A stretch of DNA of 64,000 bases from Epiperipatus broadwayi (Eukaryota; Onychophora; Udeonychophora; Euonychophora; Peripatidae). Below, piece after piece: positions 13,133 through 26,180 of this stretch. Where the stretch lies: the NCBI GenBank assembly GCA_028023455.1, contig JAQFVV010000152.1, positions 2,418,001 to 2,482,000 of the forward strand, in the 5' to 3' direction. How positions within the stretch are numbered: the first letter of the stretch is position 1; each line of letters starts with the position of its first letter. The position numbers were made by a program, and so were the translations under genes. The notes beneath the pieces were generated by a model that was given only the letters and a program-made list of their open reading frames with translations, searched no databases and was not told the DNA's origin.

Positions 13133-16100
13133 GCAGCAGCATTATGGAATCGATAGGTTTATCCACACCAAAGATGTAATCTTTCTCTGGAGATAATCTG
13201 AAAGGAAGGCTAACTTGCTTTTATTCACAAACCATGGTGATATGTGAAAACTAGCATGAAGTCTGCTTACACTCAGGAGTACAGAAGATAAAAAGAAAAA
13301 TATAACCCAGTATTTATATGACTACAAATCTAAAAAAATCTTACTCAGCAAAACCAAGGAATAATATTTAGTTCCCCTTCCAGCGATATTTCTAGAGTTT
13401 TTCTCTTCTTTTTTTATATATTTTTTTAAAAAAAAATATTTTAATTAATTCCCCAGATTCACTTTTGCTGAAAAAGAAAATACACCAATTGACTAATTCT
13501 TAATTTGCACCAATCTGCAAAACCTTATCATTATAAAATAAAAAAACTTAACTGCCTATAAAGACAAGAAACAATTTGCGTCCCAATGGAACTGTATTTT
13601 TCCAAAAGTTTTATACAAGACTTATAGAATTCTTGATTTTAGCTGAATATTTGGCTATCAATTAGTAAAATCTGTTAATTGCAAAAACGAGTAAACTTAT
13701 TTTTCTGTTTCTTTTTCAAAAAGTATACACACACAAAAATACATTTTCTTTTTCAAATATATAACTGAAATGCATTTTAATGTTAACAATATATATATAT
13801 GCACCCTATCATTCAACCATACACATACCTGCATATATAAATATTTTTTTAATAAAGAGGGTGAAAAATTAGCTATTTGATCTATCACCCTAGGTTTATA
13901 TTACATTTAAATAAATATCATGAAGCTCTGTGTGTGCATACACGCAGACTGCTTCCATATAGAAATAGATTTTAATTTATAAGTGTGATACTTTAAAATA
14001 TTGTTTTGTTATTATTTGAAAGACATTATATACTCTTGTTATAAATAAAAATTGATTTTGTTAAACAATAATTTAAAAAGAAATTCAATTGTTTAATTTT
14101 AAAATGTTAATTTTACAGAATTGACAATTATTTCTTTTAAATGTACTTTTAAAATTGATTATAGATTTATTTATTGTTCTATTGGAAAGTAGCCAAGAAT
14201 GATTTCTTATCAAGAAAACTGTTTTGATTGTGTGAACAGGATTGTTGTATTTAAAAAGGAAACCATTGGATTTTAAACTCTCAAAATGAACTAGTAAATA
14301 AGTAGTTTTTATTCCAAAAATTTGGGAACCAGGACTCAAATGGATCTTATTTTCATTTATCATAAATAGGATTACTTCATAATCAACTGCTGCAAAATCA
14401 TGATTTTTTTCTAATTTATTTAGGCCTATCTTCTATACTTCAAATGAAGTGCCATAATAAAGAGATCTGGTATATTTATAAATTTGAAGAAAGACATTAA
14501 AGTTTATTTATTGGTAAATGAGTTGAAGTGATAAAACAGTTTCTAAGTCTCTATTGAATATTTTGTTTAATTTATAATAAATTGTTTTTTATATAAATAA
14601 TTTTGTTAATATTATTTTATACATAATCAATTTTTAAATATTGTATCGATCACTATGTGTAATTATCAAAGCTATGTGGAAGTAGAATTTTCAAAATGTT
14701 TTAAATATGTTCAAAAATAATATAGATGTAATAAATGATAGCTTATTTCTGTTTTATGGACATCATATTTCAATACAGATTATAAAGTATATAATCTGTG
14801 TTGTTTAATATTTATAATTTTAAATAATGATTATTTAAATAGTAATAAATATTTATTTTATGGCATTTGACTTATACTGTACATATTGGTAACTGAGATG
14901 TTATTGATATGTTTAGTTTGTTATTATTGATTAGTTTCAATTATAAATTCCTATGGCCTCATTTTTATAATGATTTCATTTCTGTAATGAATACTTTCTT
15001 AAACATGGGTAATATCTTTATGAATAATGTGGCTATAATGATGAATTAATATTTAAATATTTTATATATAAAGTTTTAAGAGTAATTGTTTCAATGCCAT
15101 TACCAAGAAAATTATAATAAAGAATTAAACTTATATCTAAGGCATTTCACCCATTTCTTAGTTTTATAATGCTCATTGTGTGGGTTACTGTGTTACTAGG
15201 TGCTGAAATTAAGGTTAGCTTGGTTTGTTTTGGCAGTGTCTCAGATTGTGGATCATATATATGTTTGTTGATTTTGATGTATTAATTTAGATATTGGTAA
15301 CTATTACAGTGAGATTAATGTTATTTTATTTTTAAAATAAATTATTTTGTTTCTTTTATTATTCACTATTACTTGAATTATAAATATAGAATTTTGATAT
15401 GCAAGTTAATGGATGTCCAAATGTGACTCCTGCTGCATAAATTTGTCTTCTACTTTAAGATTTATTATTAATTAGAAGTTTCACTTTATAATTTATAGCT
15501 TCCCAACATTTTTGTGTAATTGTAACTTTGCTAGTAAACTTAAATTCTTTCTTTGGTATTTTCTTATATTAAATGTCAATATTAAATTGCAATTTGTTAT
15601 TGGAAAAGTCTAGATTTATTATCTAGTGGCATCTTCTAGTAGTTACATATGGAACTATGTATCCATTACAATATATATCATATTCTTTGAGCATATCTTT
15701 TGTCCTCAGCAAAAAGTAAGAAGATAAAACAATCTTGAGGTAACTTCTCTATAAAGGAAGCACTTTTTTCCTAATATGGAGCTTTTGCCAATAAAATATT
15801 GAATACCAAGTTTTATCAAATCAAACTATTTTGACAGTGAAGGCAAACAAGGTGAAAACTCATTAAACTATTTAAAATTTGGTGGTATAGTTTTGGCAAC
15901 CAAAATCTCTAGGTATAAGATAGTATAAAGAAATCTTAGTTTTCACACATTTTAACTATCATCAAATATTTTGCTAATAAAATATTTGAAAAATAATTAT
16001 TTCACTAAATAGGAAGTTCATTATGACTTTCAATTCCATTTAAAGGATTTTCATTTAGTACATAATTGTTTATCAAAACTTTAACCAATTATGTAGGCAG

Positions 16101-17334
16101 AATATAAAAGATTATTAATAATCAAAGCATACCAACATAATAAATTATGATTGATAATACATTAGCTTAAAATTTATTAAAGTTCCAAAGGAATTTCATT
16201 GTTTTTCTTCATGTTTATTAATTATTACTTTAACTATAGTATTAATAAGCTTTAAGTATAGTGGACTTTTAAATATTCTATAAAAATATTAATTAAAATC
16301 AAATACAAAATGGATTTAAAGTGATAACAGAAAATAAAATGCAGAACAAATAAGATATTCCAAATAAATTTTCCTCCTTTATGTTGTAGATAATTCTATA
16401 AGTTTAGCAAAAGGTGTTTAAACATGGAGCAAAACATAGGAATGTGTTAGAATGTCAAATAAGTTAATTGATTGATTTTTAACAATACATATAGAAAAGT
16501 AAGTGTCTTTTATAATACTGGGTTGGAATCATATGATTTTTAAACAATACGTGATAATTGAATATTTGGCACAAATTAAATAAATAAAAATGAATATAAA
16601 AAATAAACAAACTTTAGAATAGTTATGTTTTTATTTTTTAAAAGAAGTCATCCAAAGTTCAATAAAATGAAATAATTTTTCTTTCACAAACTTTAACATT
16701 ATAGTACTTAAACAGGTTTTGAAGTTTTAGTCCTTTTAAACAATCTAATTTGTAGAATATTCAATTTACAACATATGTGCACGCTATTTTTTGATAAATA
16801 TCTTTTTTGAACTACTACTAAAAATTGTTTAACAAAGTTCATACATTTCAATCTATTTTTTAGTGTGACACTAGCACACATTTGCAGTGTGTATTAATGT
16901 TTTACGTTCTAACACATCTGTTTTTATAGGTGTGTGCGTTTATATATATTGAATTCAATTAATTTTATTTTTTAGTTTCAATTTAGTTTCTTTTTTAGTT
17001 ACTAGTTCAATTTAATAATTCTAAAATTATTTTCCTAATGATTTTTTTTTCTTTTCAATTAGCACACTAATCAATTTTTGCATTATGTATATAACTTTGC
17101 ATTCATTCCAAACAATATAACTACAAATATATAAATATTATTCATTCCTCATATATCTATTTCTTCATATTTTTCATTATTTATTTAAATAATCTTCTAA
17201 TTTAATCTTGTGTCTATTTTAAAATTTATTATGATTATTTATCATATTTTGAATTTTAAAATGTATTATTTATTACATTAATCATAATTTTTTTCTAAAG
17301 TACAGGCTTTTTCATATCTGCACTCCAATGTAAT
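13133..17334. other. AT-rich non-coding DNA
   Basis: Beyond the polypurine-like tract next to the LTR copy, no gene or bounded repeat is apparent. The 92-codon minus frame at 14085-14363 shows no domain and no coding bias. Confidence 0.5.
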
Positions 17335-17665
17335 ATATAAGATTTGAATTCAGACTTTCACATGACCCTCAACTATTCACGCTATCTCATACTGCCAATA
17401 CCATTGATCACATGCATGTTGAAAAGATAAATAATCACCAATATATGTATTTCGTGCTAAGCCAGTACTCGCCACTAGCCAGAAACTAGTCTGGGGATCC
17501 AAAGCTCCTCACCGATGAAAGATACAAGCTAGAAACTAGTCTGGGGATATTGGATGAATAGGCACTAGATAGGGATTTTATACACAAGCCTTCTAGCATT
17601 CAATTACTCTGGCTTGCACTGAGTGGGACTATTGTATGGAGAGTTTTGCCTGTTTTAATATTGCT
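17335..17665. repeat. Chimeric foldback repeat
   Basis: The left part (about 17340-17465) matches one arm of the inverted-repeat element at 19111-19735, sharing GATAAATAATCACCAA and TATGTATTTCGTGCTAA. The right part (about 17467-17665) matches the right half of the foldback at 47009-47405, sharing AGAAACTAGTCTGGGGATAT and GGAGAGTTTTGCCTGTTTTA. AGAAACTAGTCTGGGGAT occurs twice here. Two repeat families are therefore fused or nested. Confidence 0.65.
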
Positions 17666-19110
17666 AATATTCTCATTCTTGCAATAAAAACAATCAATAA
17701 ATCTTTTTAAATTTTTTCTTGCCTATTCTTTATAATTGATTGCAGGATACCATCTATTATATGTCATCTCAAGCTTAAACAAGATGTGTGAAAAATTTGC
17801 TAAGAATTTATTTCAAATATAATTTACATGTTGAATTGAAAACCTACCAAAAAATATGTTTTATCTAAGAAAAAAGCTGTTCAAGATTTAACAATTAAAA
17901 AAAATGAATTTATTCTTCATATTGCTTAAATTTAAGATACATAAACTTAAAATTCAAGTGAACTCTCTTCATTTAGAAGATTAAACAAATCATTAAAAAC
18001 GTTATTAATTAAAACCATAACTTGTAATATGAATAGATAACTCTTGTGCAATAAAGCCTTTAGAAAATTTTAAATGTTATGTTCATAGGCTGATTGCATG
18101 CTAAAAAGTTATTTAATATATTTAGGAATATTTAATTTATATATCTAATAATTTCTATTATAAATTATGCTACTTTTGATATGGTTATACTTCAAATATT
18201 TAAAAATGCTTAATCAGAATGTTTTCCTATTGTATATTGAAATAAAATTAATTTAATAATTTAGATATTTTAATGATGAGTTATTTGACTTAGAAATTGG
18301 AAAAATGGTCATTTGGAAATACAATTTGATCAATTCTTTTGTGTATATTATTATTTATATTCAAACAATCTGTAAAGAGTATATGCAATATATTAACCTT
18401 ATTAATTATTTTGTTACTAAAAATAGTATTAACTCTTTGATTCACTATTATTTCTATATATGTGATTGTTAATATTGATTGAATATTGTGATCTCAGGTT
18501 TCATGGAGGATTTATTGTTTTCACTGAGTTCTGTAATTGATTCTGTGAGTATGTGTAGACTAACTGGTTATGTCCAAAGATAGATGGTGCCCCAAAATAA
18601 ATATTTCTTTTTGAGGATTGTTAAACAGTGTATGCAATGTACATTTTATATATTTGGTATTTGTAACAGTGTGTCTAATAAGTGATCATCATTCCTTATA
18701 ACGTAGATTCACATTTAAATTCTTACATTATAGTATATATATTGCAAATAGTACAATGCAAGCAGTTTTATTATGTAGCTTCAAATGAGATGCTACAAAG
18801 AATTATATTAAGAACTTACAAGCATCAGCAATAACAAGAGAAAATATTACCAATAACAATACTTCTTTATCTAATACACACAGCATATGATGAAATGTAT
18901 GTTTGAATAAATATCTGTTAAAATATAAATACAATTTGTACAGCTTACTTCAAACACTTTATAGCAAAAACTTATTATATATAAAGATGCGCACAACCTG
19001 ATGTTTTGACTGTCCTGCAGTCTTCCTCAGAAGTATGATATAATAACAAATAAAATAAAAATATAATTAATATAATATTCTTCATTTTCTTTTTCATTAT
19101 TGTTTGTAAT
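17666..19110. other. AT-rich non-coding DNA
   Basis: No feature could be supported apart from short AT runs. Confidence 0.5.
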
Positions 19111-19735
19111 GTATGCAAGATTCGAACTCAGTCTTTCACACAATCCACTGCTCTCAGTGCCATCTTATATTGCTGACCCACCTGATCACACAACATATAG
19201 AAAAGATAAATAATCACCAAAATATGTATTTCGTGCTAAATCAGCATTCATCAGTTGGTCCAGATTACCATCTCCACATATATATAACCAGTACTCAACT
19301 TTATATTACCCATTCCTCGCATATATGTATAAATGGATTATTCTCCTGTACACGAGGGGTGAGAATGACTAAACATTAACATGGGTAGGATGACAACCAT
19401 GGCACTAACGTGGGCTTTGAACATTCCATCATCAGATTTTCAATGAAATGGAAAGCTGAAGAGTTGTGGGTTGGAGTAGTTTGAAACCTGTCCATTAAAT
19501 ATAAAGATGGGGTATCTTAATATAAAGCTGAGTACTGATTGTATATATGTGTGGAAATGGTAATCTGGACCAACAATGAGTGCTGGTTTAGCACAAAATA
19601 CATATATTGGTGATTATATATCTTTTCTACATGTGTGTGATCAGGTGGGTCAGCAATATAAAATGGCACTGAGAGTTGCGGGTCATGTGAAAGTCTTAGT
19701 TCGAATCCCACATACATATATAAATGCAGGTGTTA
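19111..19735. repeat. Inverted-repeat (foldback) element with ~200-bp arms
   Basis: The left arm (about 19111-19306) and right arm (about 19517-19735) are inverted copies sharing GGTCCAGATTACCATCTCCA, AAATATGTATTTCGTGCTAA and CTGACCCACCTGATCACA, with scattered mismatches. The ~210-bp spacer is unique. The right arm contains AGTTCGAATCCCAC, which matches a Pol III B box, so a tRNA-derived ancestor is possible; I could not find a good A box. A related single arm lies at 17340-17465. Confidence 0.7.
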
Positions 19736-19783
19736 AGCCTGTACAATGTATTAATTATTGTTTGTAATAAGTTAGTGTTTTTA

Positions 19784-20895
19784 CATTTGCAACAAATTTA
19801 ATTAAAAAATAAAAATAACACAAACTATAATAAAAGTAAAATGTATTAAATGTGATCAATTAAAATCAATAAAATAAAATAATCCAGATAATATAAAATA
19901 AAATGTACAAAACTGAATTATACATGTATATCCCTGTCTTTATATGTATTCACAAACAACCATTCATTTAAATATTTTATCTCATTATTTTTAATAATCT
20001 CTAATTATTAATATTCTTTATAAAGAAAATCAATACAAAATCGTAATTTTATTATCCCCAAATGAATAAAATACTTATGATTTTATCTTTATATATATTT
20101 TTTGCTCAAAATTGATCCATTTATTAAAAATATATTCTTTATATTTTTAATTATATACAATATCTACTATTCTCTTATTTAAACTTCTGTCATTGATAAT
20201 TTTCTTTTATATTTCTTTTTATTTTACAACTATAAATCATATGTTATAAAGCTTTTTTTTTAACCTACCTTATATTATTTCAGTTAATAACAGAAGATTA
20301 AATAAGAGTAGTAGATATTTTTGATTTAAAAATAAAATGAATATAATTTTAGTAAATGGACCAATTAGTCTTTCTTATTGCATCGCCAAATGTATACAAT
20401 ATAATATTAAATCATCCATGAACTTTACTATTGTTATACAATGCTTTACTTACCACCCTCTTTTACAGTTATAATTGTTCCAGCAATTTTCTTCAGAACC
20501 AATATCTCTTCAACTTCTAAATAAAGCATTGTGTAACAGTAGTAAAATGCATGGATGATTTAGTATTAAATGGACCACCGTTGAACAAAGAAATATATAA
20601 AAGTAAAATCAAAAGTACTTTATTAATTTAGGCATAATAAATTTACAATTTTATACTGATATAATTCATAAGGAATGGTAATAATTAGAATATATTAAAA
20701 AATAACAAGAGATAATATATTTAAATTAATAGTTGTTCATAAATACATATAAAGACAGAAATATACATGTACAGTTTAGTTTTGTATATTTTATATTATC
20801 TAAATTATTTTATTGGTTTTAATTTATCATACTTAATTTATTTTACTTTTATTATATTTTGTTTGCTATTTTTTATTTCTTAATAACATTTGTTA
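19784..20895. repeat. 1.1-kb imperfect palindrome with a nested hairpin
   Basis: The sequence folds back on itself from ~19784/20895 inward. Matching arm segments include TACATGTATATCCCTGTCTT at 19922 with its complement near 20762, and AAATCATCCATG near 20409 with CATGGATGATTT near 20552. The centre is a ~70-bp loop near 20451-20520. The left arm is interrupted by a second hairpin (20114-20366) whose own arms carry ATATCTACTATTCTCTTATT and its complement. This indicates one foldback insertion inside another. No coding potential. Confidence 0.7.
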
Positions 20896-20984
20896 ATTAT
20901 ATATTTATTTTATTTATCATATATATATATCTCTGAGAAAGACAGCAGGGCAGTCATAACATAAGGATGTGTGTATATATATAT

Positions 20985-22690
20985 TGAGATGGTGTCTCAT
21001 AGTATACAGCAAAATAGTAGTATGTGTGTATATATATAACATTGAAAGGAAAAGTAAAAATAAGCACAAAAAATTTTTGTAGATATTTTCTATATTACAC
21101 TAGAATAACAGTTAAGAATAAAATAATTTTGAATTTAAAAAAAGTTATAAATTAAAACATTTTAAAAAGGTTTAATATTTTAAAAATTCTGATTTTGAAA
21201 TCAAAATAAGCATGTTTTATGTTACAGTAGATATACTGGTAATTACAAAATTCCACTATCAATTTTGATTACATTAAGAAATTTTTTTAATTAAAGCTTG
21301 TATAACATATTTTGATAAAAATCATACAAAGTTGATTTTGATAGAATTAAAGTGAATTGAAGTCATTGTTTTTTTTCCAATCAAGATAAAGAAAACTTAC
21401 TTTTAATTACTGTAGGTTTTTTTTTTTAAAATTCCACCCTGACTATAAAAAAATTGGCAAAAAGATTAGAAGACAGTTTTAGAATTGTTTTTTTAGATTA
21501 TGAATTTTACAGAAGGCTAAACAGTGCATGTCATCTGCTACTAGTATCATAACAGGAGAATGTTGATTCATGTAGAAGACATGGCTTTTATGTAGTTCAT
21601 AGCCTATATACATGTGTATTTGATGGCATAGTGACTGAATGGAGCTCACTGAATACCATTATTTATCTGGATTATACCTTTCCTGAAGATGACAATAACC
21701 ATTCTATGGATTTAGAAGGAACCAACTCAAGAGCATACCATGCTATATATGCAGTTTTATCAATATGCAAAGTAGACAAAGATACTGCATTGTATATATA
21801 AATTACTTACAGATATCAACTGGTTTTAAAGGTAAATAATTTTTGACTAAATTATTCAATTACAACTAGAATAATGAAAGAAAATAATAAGTAGCTTTCC
21901 AGTTTTATTTATCAAAAATAAAACTCAGAAACTTTCTTTAGTGAAAATGATAATTGTTAAAATCTCTAATTGAAAAGTAAAACTTCTAAAAATGAAGGAT
22001 TGATTCATAAACACTTTTATTTTGAAATAAAAAAAAAAAGAAAATAAACTCAGTAAATCGTATTGTAAGTAAAGAAACAAAAAGCCAAAGATTTTGTTAA
22101 GAAAAGAATTTTCCAAACTGAATCTCAAAGTAACTTCCTGTTTTTTAAAAGAATGTGTTTTTACCAATAGAAATATACTATCTATTTTTTAATACACATA
22201 TATGTGAATTTTAAGTATATTTTCAACATGGATGTCTTGTGAAAATATATTTTAATAAATTTATTTTTTAACTTATGAAATATCAAACACATTTCCATGG
22301 ATATGTGAAAACAAATCATTTTTATATCATTAAAATATGATAGCTGTTTTTTAATTGTTATATTATTATTGATTAGCACTTAAGTTTGCACACTGTAATT
22401 GTTTAAATCTGTTCCAAGCTGGCAAGGGCTAAATAATTAGCCTGGTCTGTAGTAGACCCAGTTCAAATCTAGTCACAAGATTGTTGAGGTTTATTGCTGA
22501 TCAAATGATGAATGATTATTACTTTTAGGTAATGCTGGTGAATTTAGAGTTAGTTCTGTGCTGATCATTAATGCTTCATCATATTTATAGTTATTCATTA
22601 TATATTTGTATGTTTAAATTTGAGTTTTTGACTTGGTTTTGTTGATGATGATTTTTCCATCACCCCAAATTCTTCATATTGTCACAAATG
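20985..22690. repeat. Dispersed repeat, copy A
   Basis: This segment is a diverged direct copy of 28848-31490. Shared landmarks in order: TTGAAAGGAAAAGTA, GAATGGAGCTCACTGAATAC, GATTAGCACTTAAGTTTG, and TTCCATCACCCC near the end. Copy B is longer because of insertions. No protein is recognisable in either copy. PLE sequence begins about 200 bp downstream. Confidence 0.7.
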
Positions 22691-22895
22691 ATTACCCATC
22701 TGTGGGCCCAATGATGATCAAGTACAGATAGCCATTATAAGAAAATTGCCACTCAACTTGATCTCAAATATAACCACATCTGAGAAATAAAAATATGCAT
22801 TTTATACTAAATTAATATAAAAAAATACTGTGAAATATGTGACAAGAGTAGTGATGATTATAAGTTATAAAATAGTGGCTAATTTATATATATAT

Positions 22896-23106
22896 AACTT
22901 ATTTAAAAGTTCTTTTAATATTAAGGGTGGATGGGAAGTGAATGGATTTGTGGGTAGTTTTTAATATTATATATATTGTGTAGTTTTTGTAGTTCTTTAC
23001 ACTTGAGAAGTCTGCTTGTAGCAGTGAAACCTTAGGTTGTGTTTTAATCTTATTTTTATGCTGGTCTGGTTTAATTTTGGATTTGGGGTAGTTTTGATTT
23101 TATATT
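22896..23106 (+). repeat. PLE upstream pseudo-LTR
   Basis: Begins AACTTATTTAAAAGTTC and ends GGGGTAGTTTTGATTTTATA. It encodes the same C-terminal residues (GGWEVNGFVGSF, then stop) as the downstream copy. Confidence 0.85.
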
Positions 23107-23436
23107 GACTAGTTTAGCTTTATGCTTGTAATGTTTACATTTTAATGAGTTTTTTGCGTTTAAGAGGAATTTTGCTGATATAGTGTATCGGTTTTTTTTC
23201 TTTTCTTTTATTATTGATATATTTTATTATTGATATTTATTATTGACATTTTATTATTGATATATTTTTTGTTTTTTAATTATTGATATATTTGAATGTC
23301 ATTTATGTATATTATTTTTGTTGTTTGAGTTTGGGTTGAAAGAGTATATTTGTGTTTATTTAGTTATATATATAGAAGTGTGTGTGTTTTTATTGGGTTT
23401 TAATTTATAAAAGTATTGGTAATTGGGTTTTTTAGT

Positions 23437-25831
23437 ATGGGTTTGTGGAGTTTAGTTTTTAATAATTTTCCATTTAATGATATTAGAAGGATTAAAAATT
23501 TGTCTAGATTGGGTGATAGGATAGAGTCTTTATGATGGTAGATTTATTTTCTTAAAAATATAGGAAATTTAGTGTTTTTCCTAGGTACTGTGTTATTAAT
23601 TTTAGTAGAAATAAAAAGTTGCTTCAAAATAGGAATTTAGTTTTTAAGTTACAAACATATATATTGAATAGTTTTTTAAAAGATACTTTTGTAAGGTTTT
23701 ACAAATTTATTTATCTATATAAAAGGAATAGATATTATTTAGAAAGGAGGCAAGATTTTAATTATTCAATTTTGAATTTTTTTATGAGACAATTTAGACA
23801 GAATAGGTCAAATTTTTATTGTAAAAAAATATGAAAGAAAATTAAAGGGGTTGTTTGGGAAAGTTAATAAAATTTATTGTAGTGATAAAGGGTATGAGAA
23901 TAATGTTTCTGAGGATAGAGTTGTTAATCTTTCTGATTTGAAGTTAAATGATAGAGAATTAGATATTCTTGGTAAAGACCCTAATTTTGTTCCATTTCAT
24001 TCAAAAAATATAGTTTTTGATACAATTTTGTCTATTGAATCTAGTAATTTGAGTGATGAGCAGAAAGTTTGTATTCAATCGATTTTGAGTAAAAGTTTAA
24101 AAAGGAAAGAAAAATTTGCTATTAATCCTGCTGAGATTAAACATCTTAAGAATAGGTTAATTGCTAATGATGTAATCATTTCTCGTGAAGACAAAGCTGG
24201 TAGGTTTGTTATTATGAAAGGAGATGAATTCAAAGAGAAAATGGATAGAGAATTAAATAATGGTAAATATATGTTGTTAGATAAAGATCCAGGTAATTTG
24301 ATTAAAAGAAAATTGATAGATATTATGAAGAAAATGGTTAATTTAAAATTTTTTAATAGAGTAGATTATTTAAAATGCTATCCTAATGATTTTACATCAG
24401 CTAAGATGTTTGTGAATATTAAAACTCATAGATGGTTTTCCTTTAAGATTTATTTTTGATTTTACAGGTAGTGTTGTAGAGAGTATTTCTAGATTCTTGA
24501 ATAATTTTTTAAAACAATTTGTTGATTTTGGTCAGTACACAGTTTCTTCTTCTTTTGAGGCTTTTGATAAGATTAATAATTTTAAAATGGAAAGTAATTG
24601 GGTATTTGGAAGATTAGATATTGAAAATATGTATCAGTCTGTTAATAGGTTAAGCAGTATTGATGTTCTTTTGTCTGTATTGATTAAGAAAAGTTCTTTA
24701 TCAAAAAATAAAATTAAGGTAATTAAAGATTTGCTTTTGTTATTGGAAGATTCTATGTATTTTACTTATAAAGGTAATTTTTATAAGATTAAGAAAGGGT
24801 GGATAATAGGTTATATTATTTCTCCTTTAGTATGTTCAGTTTATATTAGTTTTATGGAGGAGGAAATTATTATTAAAAAGAATTGTTTATATGTAAAATT
24901 ATTTGTCAGATATGTTGATGATTGTTTATTTGTAGTTGAGAATGATAAATTGAAAGTATTTGTAAATGAGTTTAATTGTTTTAATCCTTCTATAAAATTT
25001 GTGTTAGAAGGAGGGGGGTTAGATTTTGGTTAGTTAAAATTTTTAGATCTTTTGGTGATTAGAAATGTAGAAAAAAATTGTTTACTGTGCAGTCATTTTG
25101 TTAAAAGTAAAGAATTAAGATCTACAATTAAACCTGATAGCTATCAATCTGTATCTCATAAAGTAGCTGCTTTAAGGAATTATTGTCATAGGAATATTAA
25201 ATTAAATAATGACAGTGGGGTAGCTTTGTTTCAGAAATATCAATTTTATAAAGATTACTTGAGTGTTGGATACTCTGATAAATTTGTTAAAAGTATTTTA
25301 TTTAATAGTAATATTTGTAAGGATGTAAAGGTTAAAGAAAAATATGATTTTATTTCTTTGCCATTTAAATTGTCTTTTTATAAAATTGTGTGTAGAAATA
25401 GTAAATTGTTTGGAAATAAGAAAATTGCTTGGAAAAGGGGTGTTACATTGAATAATTTATTAAATAATACAAAAGAAGTTTTTGATAGAAAGACTATTCC
25501 TGGTGTAGTATATTTTATTCCTTGTTTATTTTGTAAGAAGGTTTACATAGGTCAGAGTAGTTTGAGTTTAAATGAAAGAATAAAGGTTCATAAAAGTAGA
25601 GTTAAAAATAGATATCTTAGTTCTACTTTGTATGTCCATGAAAAAGTTACAGGCCACACTATTGATTTTGATGAAGCTAAGGTTGTCTTCTTTGAGAGAA
25701 ATGAAATCAAAAGAAGAATTAAAGAGACTTTATTATTGAAAATTTATTATTCTGAAGTAATTAACTTATTTAAGAGTTCTTTTAATATTAAGGGTGGATG
25801 GGAAGTGAATGGATTTGTGGGTAGTTTTTAA
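23437..25831 (+). pseudogene. PLE polyprotein: reverse transcriptase + GIY-YIG endonuclease, broken
   Basis: PLE proteins copy their RNA into chromosomal DNA, using a telomerase-related reverse transcriptase and a GIY-YIG nuclease that cuts the target. A start is plausible at 23437 (MGLWSLVF). RT landmarks: GWIIGYIISP near 24796 (finger/palm, family GSxISP), RYVDDCLFVV at 24908-24937 with the catalytic YVDD, and LKFLDLL near 25037. The GIY-YIG domain starts GVVYFIPC at about 25502, has the PLE-type CLFC zinc pair, then VYIGQS. Lesions: a frame change in the first 200 bp, a frameshift at an A7 run (23823-23829), a frameshift near 24430, and one in-frame TAG at 25031 inside a conserved stretch. 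Upstream and downstream coding otherwise flows on. The frameshift at A7 could be a sequencing error. Confidence 0.85.
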
Positions 25832-25972
25832 TATTATATATATTGTGTAGTTTTTGTAGTTCTTTACACTTGAGAAGTTTGCTTGTAGCAGTGAAACCTT
25901 AGGTTGTGTTTTAATATTATTTTTATGCTGGTCTGGTTTAATTTTGGATTTGGGGTAGTTTTGATTTTATAT
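25762..25972 (+). repeat. PLE downstream pseudo-LTR
   Basis: Near-identical direct copy of 22896-23106. It overlaps the 3' end of the GIY-YIG frame and the PLE 3' untranslated region. Confidence 0.85.
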
Positions 25973-26180
25973 ATATATATAAAGTTCATATTTAGTGTTG
26001 AATAGGATATCTGAGGTTTTGGAAATTGGATTGGGTTTTTGATTGGAGTTTGTTTAGTTATATTTTCAGTTTTGATAATGGATGGAGGGTTTTGTCATTG
26101 GCTTGAGAATGCAATGATTTCATGCATTTCAAATATGTTCTATCTCAGACATTGCTCCAACCCACTTTCTGATTTCCTAT

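Larger units (their letters stand above)
22896..25972 (+). mobile_element. Penelope-like element (PLE) with pseudo-LTRs
   Basis: A reverse transcriptase/GIY-YIG frame lies between two 211-bp direct repeats (22896-23106 and 25762-25972) that differ at about three positions. The repeats begin inside the coding sequence, so the upstream copy carries the last ~22 codons of the ORF. That is the usual pseudo-LTR layout of PLEs, where a partial copy stands in tandem upstream of a full one. Both outer flanks are (TA)n-like, so no TSD can be fixed. The few repeat differences suggest a fairly young insertion, although the ORF is broken. Confidence 0.85.

Noticed and set aside
14085-14363. 92-codon minus frame
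   Set aside because: No motif, no coding bias, no context.
22440-22490. Pol III B-box-like AGTTCAAATC in dispersed repeat A
   Set aside because: No A box or cloverleaf around it, and copy B does not keep the box.
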